Source: Prinia subflava (Eukaryota > Chordata > Aves > Passeriformes > Cisticolidae). From it: a stretch of 64,000 nucleotides of DNA. The DNA lies in the NCBI RefSeq assembly GCF_021018805.1, contig NC_086251.1, positions 19,201,098 through 19,265,097 on the forward strand, read 5' to 3'. Below are positions 24,041 through 34,400 of this stretch, piece after piece; position 1 is the stretch's first letter, and every line of letters begins with the position of its first letter. Under the pieces are notes generated by a model, which did no database searches, was not told the DNA's origin, and saw only the letters and a list, made by a program, of their open reading frames with translations. A program made the position numbers and the translations under genes.

Positions 24041-24477
24041 GCCGCAGCTCCAGACTGGCACCCCCTTTCACTCCCCGCCACTGCAACAGTCCCTCCCCTA
24101 GGTAACCCCTTCCTAAGGTTCACTGCCAGTGCGGTGCGCGCCTTGCTCCGCTCTTGGATACCCTGCGCGCTTAGGGTAACCCAGGCTGCCTAACCCTTGA
24201 TTGCGATGGGGGTGGCTTACTATCACTCGTCCCCTGACGTGTCACTCACTCCTTACTTGTGCCCTCCACACGTCCGGAGGGGGGGTGTCTATTACTCCCC
24301 TGGAGGCGCCTCTTTCTTCCAATCGCCTTTCGCTTCCCCACGGTCCCGGCCGGCCCACTCGCGTGAGTCCGGAAACGCGGTACTAGTGGGTCCTCACTCG
24401 CTTGGGGAGTCCGGCTGCCGGCCCCCCTCTCACTCACACACCACTCGCTCGCCTCCACTCCCGCCGCCGGGGTTCTT

Positions 24478-24479
24478 AC
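24478..24479 (-). other. candidate env splice donor
   Basis: In viral sense GTG|GTAAGAA, a good match to the donor consensus, lies about 180 nt after the primer binding site. It would join the candidate acceptor at 17694-17695 to make env mRNA. It was chosen by eye; other GT sites in the leader are weaker. Confidence 0.4.
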
Positions 24480-24520
24480 CACTCCTCGGCGCTCCTCCGC
24501 GGTGCTGGTCCCTCGCTGAT

Positions 24521-24572
24521 CCTCGGCGCTGGTCTTCGGCGCCGGTCCTCGGCGCTGGTCTTCGGCGCCGTG
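24521..24572. repeat. 26-bp tandem repeat, two copies
   Basis: 24521-24546 and 24547-24572 are near-identical units of the form CCTCGGCGCTGGTCTTCGGC plus GCC-rich end, with a degenerate partial copy just before. Very CpG-rich, consistent with little methylation-driven decay since insertion. Confidence 0.85.
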
Positions 24573-24661
24573 TGGGTCCCGCGTCGTCCGTGTAGCCGAC
24601 GATCCCTCGAAGATCCGAAGCAGGCGGCCGTCCCGTCGAATCTTCTTCGGTGGGCGTGGCT

Positions 24662-24679
24662 CTCCCGGACGAGCCCCCA
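24662..24679 (-). promoter_or_regulatory. primer binding site, tRNA-Pro type
   Basis: In viral sense TGGGGGCTCGTCCGGGAG lies 3 nt (AAT) after the 5' LTR. It matches the classical proline tRNA primer site of gammaretroviruses at 17 of 18 positions; the last base is G where T is usual. This sets the 5' end and strand of the provirus. Confidence 0.92.
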
Positions 24680-24727
24680 ATTTGTAAGAAATATGGCTAG
24701 GAGACCTTCTGCTCCAATTAAGATGCC

Positions 24728-24733
24728 TTTATT
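24728..24733 (-). terminator. 5' LTR copy of AATAAA
   Basis: TTTATT on the + strand is AATAAA in viral sense, 45 bp from the viral 3' end of this LTR, at the same place as in the other LTR. In the 5' LTR it is normally bypassed. Confidence 0.7.
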
Positions 24734-24761
24734 GGATCAGCTCTTTTGAGGGGTGGGGGCT

Positions 24762-24783
24762 CGAGGGGCTGCCGAGGGGCTGC
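24762..24783. repeat. 11-bp tandem duplication private to the 5' LTR
   Basis: CGAGGGGCTGC occurs twice in a row here and once at the matching place in the 3' LTR. It fully explains the length difference of 746 against 735 bp and looks like replication slippage during or after integration. Confidence 0.93.
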
Positions 24784-25370
24784 GCACACCGCCGCTGCTC
24801 CCACGGAGAGCACCGCCGAAGAGGAGGAGATGGTCGGTCCTGCTGCTGATGCTGCAGAGCCGGGGCTTCCGTCCTCACGGGAGTTCTCCGGAACGCCTGA
24901 CGTGGCTCGTCGTGTCTAGGGGTGTCACCTCCCTAGAGTGCTGTTGCGGTGAGGGCGAGGAAGTTCGAGGCTCCGAGGCTCCGGCTGCTAGCTGGACAGT
25001 TGCTTAGTCCAACAGTGTCTCTTGCAGGCTCCAGTTTGGCCTTGGTCAGTGGCTCTAAAGGGCTATCTGCCCTAACTGGACTTCCGGGTTTGGAAGTGCA
25101 TCCTGGGAGCCTTGGAGTCTTTTACATCGGAGGCGGAGTTTCCAGCAACCAGACAGAGGCGGAGCCCGGTGGAGCAGCAGGGGCGGTGTCGAGGGCGGTG
25201 CTCGCGTGACTGGCACGTGGGGAGCAGCGGAGGCAGTACACAGCAGGGGTGAAAGGGGCGGAGGAACTGGGAATACAGGGAACAGGGGTTACAAAATAGA
25301 ACTTATAACTCTGAGCAAGATAACTACAATTGGGTAAGTATAACTGTTAACAAATTGTGACATTTCTTTT

Positions 25371-25428
25371 AACATTAACTTCAAACTCATTTATCTCAAT
25401 AACATTAACTCTGAACTCATTTCTCTCA
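25371..25428 (-). repeat. 28-bp direct repeat at the U3 terminus (5' LTR)
   Basis: The same pair of 28-bp units as in the 3' LTR, at 25371-25398 and 25401-25428. It was therefore present in the infecting or ancestral virus and did not arise after insertion. Confidence 0.85.
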
Positions 25429-25433
25429 GCACT
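25429..25433. repeat. target-site duplication, right copy
   Basis: GCACT directly after the right LTR, matching the left copy at 15005-15009. Confidence 0.93.
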
Positions 25434-28400
25434 GCTCCTTAGTGCAGCAGTGAGTGTGTTCAGTGCTGGGCAGAGCTTTGCAGGGTGTGTGAGTGTGTTA
25501 CGTGTGCTCTGCCTCAGACTCCCAGTCCGGTGTCTAAGGACTGCAGTATTTGTTAATTCTTCTCAACTGTTGTGTGTGGTTGAAATAGTTGTTTGGAATA
25601 CCATTCATCTGAAATGCCCTGGATGTTTTCCAGACCCCGAGAGAGAAACACTCCTACTGTGAAAGTCCTGGGTCGTATCTTCATTGCTGAAACAGGTGTA
25701 ATTGCTACACTGATGCTGCAATCTTGACGTAAAATTCCCGACAGAGTCAGTGCAATTCCGTGCAGCTTATGAAATCTTGGGTGAGGAGTGAAATAATGCC
25801 ACTGACTTCTTACTTGATGTAAAATTTCCAGTTCTCCTCGGGCACCTTTACATTAAAATAGCTATCTCAATGGAAAATTTACATCTTTCTCTTTAGCAAT
25901 GAAGGCACAGCCAAGTAGTGTAAATGAAGGGTGGAGAAAGGCAAAATGGTGCATAAAACAGGATGATCAGATCACTCATGGCCACACATTGCTTGTGTTA
26001 GTTTTGTTATAGTATAAACAAATGCGTTTTGTTCTGCCCTTCCATGATACTGTGTAATGCTAACAGGCTTGTTCCCTTCCTTCTGAAGAAATCCTATTGT
26101 TGTTTATCAGAAATCCTGTTTCTTATTTGCAATTCACCTTGTCTAGGCTGCTAAAGGAATGGGAGATTTGGAGTGGCTGAGATCATTCCTAAACCATTCA
26201 TCGTAGTAAAATCTGTGCCTTTAAAAAAAAAAAAAAAAAGGGATTGCAAGGTAGCTTGAGGTATGAAAATATGTAAGTCACTCTTTTCTGGAAAGAAACA
26301 CTGGCAGTGGGTCTGCCATGGTCCTGGTTAGCATGCTGGGCTCTTGCCTTGGTTGTGCCGTGCACTGCCTGACCCTTAATCCTGGTCCTCTGTGGGTTTC
26401 TTTCATTCTTTGCCTTGTGTTGTTAGACAGCGAGGTTGTCAGCTGTGACAGTCCTTCCCAGTGTGTCCATAGTGAGTCTTTCAGGGTGCAAACCACAATT
26501 CTGGCTCAGAGGTGTCTCCATAGTATGAATGACCACAGTTCATGTTGTGTAAAGTTTGTTGTTTTCCTTTTTTTTTTTCCCCACCTCGTTTCTGTGCAGG
26601 GACAAAATTGACTTTCTTCTGATCCAACCCCCCCCTTCACCCTCCTTTATAATAAATTTCAGGTTTTTCCTGACATTAATTTCCTTTCTTGTTTGGGAAA
26701 GGCAGATATGTGTTGGGTTAAAACAATAATTAGGCTTGGCTGTTTATACAGGTGGGGAAATCACGTGTAGAAGTTAAAGGAAGAATTAAGTCTCACAATG
26801 ACCTGGGAAGAAAAGAATATATTTTTTTCTTTTTATTTTTTAGCTCTTTCTTTAACCTGCTGTCAAAGTTGAGGTGCACCATGCTTTTTTAGGACCTTTC
26901 CTGCTTTGTGTTTCTGTAATACCAGAGTGTTCAACAACATTGTGGCAGCTTCTCTTGCCTATGCAGTGCAGTTAACTTCTTATGCAGTTAATTTTCTTAT
27001 TCTTTCCACTAAGATGTTATTGAGATTTTTCACGTGAAAATCTCAAGAGGCAAAGAAGACTAACTTGAAAAATAGCTAATTTCTCATAGCTCTACATGGA
27101 AATATTTAAAAATCTTTAGTTTGGGAGTTTGTACGTGGCTAGGTTTATGCCTAAAGCATAAGAGTACAGCAGACCTGTGCATACCAATGTATTACTTTTT
27201 GTAAGCACAAAACTTCTTCTAAAGTTCCTTCCCCTGAGCACTGTGGGACAAGACACGGCAGCACAACAGAAGGTGCTCTGCAGGTCTGTCTGCAATATTC
27301 TGTCTGCAGCTGAGCTGGGCAAAGAAGTTGCCTGACAGCTTTTTCTAAAATCAGTATGCCTTTTAAAACCAAGATCCTTTTGGCAGGATCAGCTCAAGGA
27401 AAGCAGCTGTATGGGCAGATTTCAGGACACCAAAACTTCTGTGGTGCAGTGGCAGGCTGGGGGATGGGGAGTGACATGCCACTGGGGAGGGGCAGGAATG
27501 GGTGGCCAATTCAATCAGACAGTAGAACAAAACCCATCTGACCCAGCCCAATGCAAAGGGCATATTTAAATCAAGATCCCTCCTAACACAGTGTAGCTGC
27601 AGTTTGGTTTGCACAGTTTCTGGTTTTTTTTTGCAGTTCTCTAGCCTTCCCTTGGTGCAACATGCCAGCACTTCTTTAACATTGTTTTTAGTCTCCTTTT
27701 TGGGTTCTTTATTCTTGATTGTATATCACACTATCAATAAATGTATGTCATGCAATTCTGCAAACACCAGAATTCAGCAGGCACCAAGGAGAGTGACCAC
27801 TTAATAAACTTGAGATGATACAGAGCAGTAATTAAATGTAAAAACAACAAAACAAAAATGTTAAACAGCTCCTGTGTAACTTACCTTTAAAGCCCCAAAC
27901 TTCCATTGCCTCTCAGATTTTCTTAATTTTTAAAATTATTAATTTTTAAAATAATTGTCTAGATCAAAACCTTTTCCAAAAACCAAATGAGGCATTCTGG
28001 GGCTGAATTCTAAAACATGTTTCCCAAACTACCAGTCTGTAAATTCGGGTGCAGAGCTAATGCAGTCTGCTTTCTTTAGAATATTATCAACACTTCTCCA
28101 AATGTGGAGACTCTTTTATTCTGGAGCATTTGAGCGGAGAACTGTGTTTTCTGGAAATGTCCTTAAATTCTACATTGTGGAGAAACAAATAACATAGATG
28201 ATCATTCTTTGTTTCTTCAGCTAAACTGCAGAAGATCATCCTTTTAGTTGTTCCATTGGTACAAACATTCCAGATACCTTGCATGACAAATACTGACCTT
28301 AAAAAGATAAAAGGAGCCATAAGGAATTGATTTAGTTGCATCAGTGTTCTTGGCTAAAGCAGAGTCATCTTCTGCAAGGAGTGATTTGCAAAGCTTGGAA

Positions 28401-31400
28401 CAGGTTGTTCTGTTTATTTGCTGCCTTTGAGGTGGTAAATTAAGTATTACCAGTGGTATAAGTACAAGCACAAGGTTACAGATTTCATTATCTGAAATAA
28501 CCTTTTTCACCTCATCCTCTTTCTTCCCTCCTTCCTAACAAGCTCTCACAAAAACTAAGTCTTGAATATACGACTGGAACACAGTCTGCACAAAAACCAG
28601 AAGTCATGTCTGCAGCTTGGCACTAAAAACTTCTCTTAACCTTACACCCTCTAAAGCTCAGTATCATGTAGCAGGTTACATTTAACAAGGTGGTTTTATT
28701 TGGGAGTATTCTTAACTGTTAGAAGAAAACCACGACAAATTGTAGAACCTACATTTGAGACTTGACTGCATTTTTGTTCCAGTGAGTAATATTTGTTAGC
28801 AGCTGAGTCCAGCACATGCTATTTCTGAGTCTCTTTCTCTGCAATTTACAAATACAGTACATATTGTACCTTTGGTGGAAATAGAAGTAAAATATCTTTT
28901 TTTCAGCTTTCTAAAGAGTTGTATTTTTTGGAGTTAACATCTGGAACTGGAACTAAAAATTGGAAACAATTCAGATCAGAAACAAGCATACCTTTGTCAA
29001 GCCTGTATTTGTTCAAGTCCTGGATAAAGTTTGCAAGCCAAATTTTCCAAATTATATAGAACCACTATTTTATCCATTAAAAGTTTGGAACCCTCATCAC
29101 TGTGTAATCTACTATTATTGGCCAGACAGCTGTCTGCCAAACCAAGGAGGAATACTGAAAAAGAAAAAACAACAGAAAAGAACCTTGCTCCCACTGACAT
29201 CCAGAATCTAAAAAGGGGACACTGCAGGGTTTTTTTCCATTCAGGGATTGACCTGAACTGTTATTCCCAGAAAAAGTCATGTTTAGATGTTCAAGGAAGT
29301 CACCCTTTTGTCTGCATTCTTCTAAATCAGTTTATGCAGAAGTAGGACAAATCTTCAGTTTCCTCTACAGTTTTAAAATTGTTGAGCATATCATGGGGGC
29401 AGGGGGAAATCCACGCCTATTGCATTTAGAATAACAACAAGAAAATTGTTGCCGTGTACTCTGCATCATAGAATGTGAAACATCCAAGTATTTTTTTTTT
29501 CGTGTCACATCCCCCAACCCTATTTTTAAGCACTGCCTCCTGCACTTACCCATTTTGGCAAAGCCCAACAGCAGAATTGTGTAAGAGACTACTTCAGTGC
29601 CATTTCTGCTTATTTTAAAATCAGAAAATATCAGAAATCTCAGTGGACAGGCTGTTTCCCACTGTTGTGGGTACAAGCAGAGTGCCATATTAATTCTCAC
29701 AAAGAAAACTGTTGTTGAGTCCTGTGTGGAATATGGTGAACACTGGTATGGAATTGAAGCTTAATGGTATTAGGCAAAATGCAAGTTTGTACTTTAAAGA
29801 ATCCTTAATCAAAATGTGAAACCTCACTGACAAAGTAACGAACCCGCTGTTGAAGTGAATGTGCCTGTGATAAGAATCTCTGTTTCTATGATGATATCTT
29901 CTCAGTGACTTGCTGAATGATTTGCCTCAGAATGTAGTTGTCAGAGACTTCTGAACTGAGCTTCTGGCAGAGGTAGGGGCACTAGGGGCTTTTGCATGAG
30001 AAACACTGTAAAGCATTACTCCTCTTCCTTGAGTGCAAGTAATTTGTCATTAAAGGTTACCCATACCATTAGTTTTCTTGGCCCAGGGTTATAAATTGTA
30101 AATGCTTATACAGCATTTCACTCTTAGGGGCAGCAGCACAAAGACTATAGCTGTGTGCAGCTGGAGGAGTGAGCAGCCAGTGCAGCAGCCTGTGATGGGT
30201 CTGCAGGAGTTGCTTGGTACATCTTGAAGTAGCAGGTGGTGTGTGGGATCTGTGACAGCCTTCCTTGTGTCACACTGTTCCTGATTTAACACAGGGGAGG
30301 ACTGGAGGCTGCCTGTGGTGCCAGTGGATCACTCATGTGTCTGGGATGGGTCTGTGCTCTCCAGTTCCTCTGTTTCAGCACCGCGTTGGAATCAAACCTC
30401 TCAATGCGGACCTGTGAAGTACTGCTGCCTGCTTGTTCTTAGAGAAGGGAAGTTTTCACCTTTCTTGTGGGGTTTACTGTCTTCATTTAGAGTGGGGTTT
30501 TCAGTGTATCTTGGGAGCTTTGACCATCATCACTGAAGTTTGATGGAAATTGTCAGCTGAAGCTCCCCTGGAGTTCAGTGCAGGTTCTAATCTCCAACCA
30601 GCACCAAAGGTAAAAGCTGATTTGAGAGACTGGAGAATGCTCAGTTTAGCAGCCATTTTCAAAGTGCTAGTTTCCAGAGCTTGTTGGTGGTGTCTGTCTG
30701 AAGCCAATTCCCTAATCCCCAGTAGATGGTATATTTGTATTTAAGCTGTCATGTGCGCTGTGGTTCTTGAATAGCAAATTGCAGCAGAAGCCTCAGAAGA
30801 ACAAACAAGTGGTTGTGAACAGTACACTGCTTTTGGGAAAATCACATGTATATTTTAACCTCTGTAAGAGCTCGGGTGAGAACTTTCCTGAGGTCAGGAA
30901 GATGTGGGGGTTCAGACTGCAGAGATTTTATCTGCTTAACATTAGCTAGTCAGGATTGCATGAGGCTGCAATCTTTGAAACTGTTTGGCTGAGCACCAGT
31001 TGTGCGTTGCACAGAGAGGGATTGCCAAGATCCACTTTTGCAATAATGTTTAGAAATTTCCTCTAACAATACAGACCAAATAAAAATTGCTTTATGCTCT
31101 AATGAATCATATTCTTCTCTAAATGTTTAAAGTGCCAGTCTTATGTGATGAGTATCTCATTGTAAGTTGATGTGTCCCTGAATCACAGCTGATATTTTGG
31201 GTTTAGTTTAGTTTTTCAGTGGATCTTTAAATATGTTCTGTATGCTGCTTGGTGGTCCTTGCAGTGTTGTCAGCTCACATGGGCTTGGCTGTCATCCTTT
31301 CCGGCTGCTGAAGCTGTATTAGAAGATGAAATATGCTGTCCTATGTAACCAGTTTCAGTATTTGCTACAGCACGACTAAGGGAAGTCTGACAGAGGCATT

Positions 31401-34400
31401 GCCTGGTGCACCAGGAGAGGCATTTGTTTGGTGTGGCTTAATGGGTGGTCTTGTGAAGAGAGAGCAAGTTTGAGAAACCTCCCTTTAAAAGAATGTGTCC
31501 ACATAAAAGTGGTCTTGAACACGTGTAGCTTGCTTCCAGGATCTGCAGAGATGCAGTTGCACTGAAGTACGCTCACTGAATCAAATAATTTGGCTTTTTG
31601 ACTTTTTTTTTTTTTTTACTTGAAGTAGATAATATAGCTAGAAACTGGACAGAAGAAGAATGAAAAAGTTCAGGGCATGTTGTTGGAGATTTTAAAAATC
31701 TGTAATTGCCACCCGGCTACACAGAGCAAATCCTAAATTTGATATTTGTGTAAAGCACCTTTGCTGGAGTTCTTCAGAGCATGCTTGTCAGAGAAATACT
31801 TTCGCATCTCTAGACCGAGGGAAATGAACTGTGGAGATGAAATGGTATATAATCAGTGCTATATTTTGTTGTTACTGCTAACATTATTATTTAAAAACTA
31901 GGCTGCCAAACAAAACCAGTGGTCTGAAGTAACTCTCATCCTCCTAAAACCCCATCATTATTGTGTGTGTGGGAACCCTATGTAATGCGAAAATATAACA
32001 AGCTCTTCAAAAGAATTGATGCTTGTTTATTTAAAAAATAAAACAAAAGTAGCTCGAAGGTTATTTAACAATATTTTAACATTACTATTTGATAAAGTTC
32101 CCTGTTTCGGGAGGGCAGCAGAAACAGTGGTGTGAGTTACTGGGAAGTTCAAAGCTATTTTGTGTGAAACCTTGCATAAACACAATCAGTCCCAGACCCC
32201 CTTGGTCAAGATTTTCAGTGAAGCAATATGGGGAGTTCAGTCCACTGAGCCTTTTAAATTTCAAGACACATAAAAAAGGAAGACTCCTTTCTTGAGGCAG
32301 GAATTAACTGTACCAAAACCATACTAGGGAATGGCTATCCAACTGCTATTAAAGTCACCTTTTGCAAGCAGTTTTGTAGCTTCTGTAGTGTGCTCCAGTA
32401 TCTTCAGAACATGTTCCTCTGCATTGTGTCTGCATTCTCTTCCCCATCAATGAAAGCCACAAAGCCTAACCTGATCTAGTTTTTCAGGGTGTCCTGTCTC
32501 CACTGGCTAAGAAAAACTGAACTTCAGCCTCTCATGAAAGTGTTTGCTGATTGGTCTGTTGGTTTACTATATTTTTATCTCACAGCCTTCCCAGCTCCTC
32601 TTCTTGATGAGAACAAGCTTTGTATGTTTTCTAGACCCACATAAACCTTTTTTATATACTTTCTGTGGACCCTTTCCAGCTTGCTGTTGCTAAACCAGAT
32701 GTCCTTTAAACTTGCGTAATTTATTTACGTAACCTGCTTCCAAATACATTTGTGGCTAAAGCCATGTCACTTCTTGTAGGTGCACTAGTGGATGAACAGC
32801 CTTGCATCTACCATAGCCTGACAGCAAATAGATCTGAGCACTGAGATCCTGTGTGTCCTCTGGTATTCCACAGTGATACTCAAGATAATGCTTGGCATGT
32901 ATAAACAAAACTGCTACCAAATGCATTTTATAATATGGGATACTAGTGTGGACTGGATTACTGCACACTGGTGTATACCTGGTGTGGCCGTGTGAATAAT
33001 TTAAACTATAGGCTGGTAAAGAGGAAAGTTTGCAAAAATTGCCGAGTGCAATGTGTGTAAATGGATGATATTGTTAGCATATTAAACTCATCCTGAATTT
33101 TCAGACCTTGATTCTATTTAAAATCTAAGATAAAATGGAAATGAATCCTCCTTATTTGATAACCAGAACACCTCATGGTTTGGAAAGCAAAATTCCTATC
33201 AAATGGATTGAACAGGAGGGTTAGAGGAATGGGGTGTAATTTGAAGAAGGAGTGTATTTTCCTCTTCAAGTAGTGCTATAAACCAGCCATCACTGAGAGC
33301 TCACAGAGGAGTCTTAGCCATTCAGGAATGAAAAGCTGAGTGCATCACTGAGCCTTATGTTGGAATATCTTCAAGTGCCTTACTTGAGCATGAGTGGCTT
33401 CACTGCAGCCCTTTGAGATAATAAATAGCAGAAGGAAGGGTATGTTTGTAGTAGGAGGAATGATTTTTACAAATTGCTGGGCTGAGGTTTCTGCTCAAGT
33501 TCTTTGCTAAGGGAGAAGAAGGGTGTGGGACTGAAACCAAGGAGTCCTGATTTTTTTTTTGGTCTTGTGCCCTAAAACTCCTATTACTTACCTCTGTGTT
33601 GGAGCAAGAATATTTTATAATTTAGTTATTACACCGGGGATTCACTTTATTTTCAATAATGTGTTTTGAGGATGACAGCCATAGCCCTCAGAGGACTTTA
33701 GTCTTCAGAGGACTTTACCTGGCAAGCTGGAACTTGGGTTGAGTATGTGCAGTTAGTACAGGAAGATCAGCAGTGACTCTTATCTTTTGACATTGATGAT
33801 TTCCCAGCACTGGAAGGACATCGACCTGCTGGAGAGTCCAGAGGGAGGGCAGCAAGATGATTAAAGGGACTTTCTCCTACAAGGAAAGGCAGTGAAAATT
33901 TGGGTTGTTCAGCATGGAGAAAACAGGCATTGAGTTGACCTGGTTGTACCTGAAAGGGCCTACAAGGAAAATGGAGAGAGACTTTTTACAAGAACATGTA
34001 GTGACAGGACAAAGAGGAATGGCTTCAAACTGAAAGAGAGTGGGTTTAGATGGGATATTAAGCAGAAATGTCTTTACTGGGAAAGTGGTGAGACCTACAA
34101 CCAGAGAAGCTGTGGGAAGCCCCATCCTTGTCAGTGTTCCAGGCCAGACTGGATGGGGCTTTGAGTGACCTATTCAAAGGTCTCCCTGCCCATGGCAGGG
34201 GGAATTGAAAATAGATGATCTTTAAGGTCTCTTCCAACCCAAACCATTCTGTGATTCTATGACATGCAAGGTCTAAGCCTCCTTGTGCTCCAGAGAGTTA
34301 GAGCTGGACAAGAGGGATCACTTTGTGTTGTAGAAGTGGTTTCTCCAATTAATTATGGCTGTTAGGACCCTATGTACACAGTCTTGTTTCTGCATAGCAG

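Larger units (their letters stand above)
23165..24661 (-). other. long 5' leader of the provirus
   Basis: About 1.5 kb between primer binding site and gag start, long for a simple retrovirus. The half next to gag holds several diverged repeats; the half next to the LTR is GC- and CpG-rich. It should include the packaging signal and the donor for env splicing. An Arg-rich open frame of about 144 codons runs from next to the primer site (24680 to 24246), but it begins at a TTG, is not in frame with gag and shows no known domain, so I do not call it a gene. No glycosylated-Gag-like upstream extension of gag is supported. Confidence 0.8.
15010..25428 (-). mobile_element. full-length class-I (gammaretrovirus-like) endogenous provirus
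   Basis: A complete 10,419-bp provirus in antisense orientation within LRP5 intron 1. In viral sense (right to left) the order is 5' LTR, tRNA-Pro-like primer binding site, 1.5-kb leader, gag, UAG, pol, env, polypurine tract, 3' LTR. All three genes are open over their full length. The affiliation rests on the in-frame UAG between gag and pol, a single CCHC zinc knuckle, a PLR start to capsid, a YVDD polymerase, a GPF motif at the end of integrase, CWIC in Env and a proline primer site. It is longer than murine leukaemia-type genomes mainly because of the leader and the 735-746-bp LTRs. Near-identical LTRs and well-kept CpG-rich sequence point to recent insertion. The antisense orientation means its polyadenylation signals do not face LRP5 transcription. 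Confidence 0.97.
24683..25428 (-). repeat. 5' LTR of the provirus (746 bp), viral promoter
   Basis: The viral 5' LTR, 746 bp, with the same TG...CA ends as its partner. It carries one extra 11-bp unit and one substitution relative to the 3' LTR and is otherwise identical by direct reading. The U3 portion has GC boxes and a CACGTG E-box; a canonical TATA at the expected distance is not obvious. It would drive transcription leftward, antisense to LRP5. Confidence 0.96.

Noticed and set aside
29465..29485. ATCATAGAATG resembling a reversed CR1 tail
   Set aside because: Only one octamer-like match and no CR1 sequence beside it.
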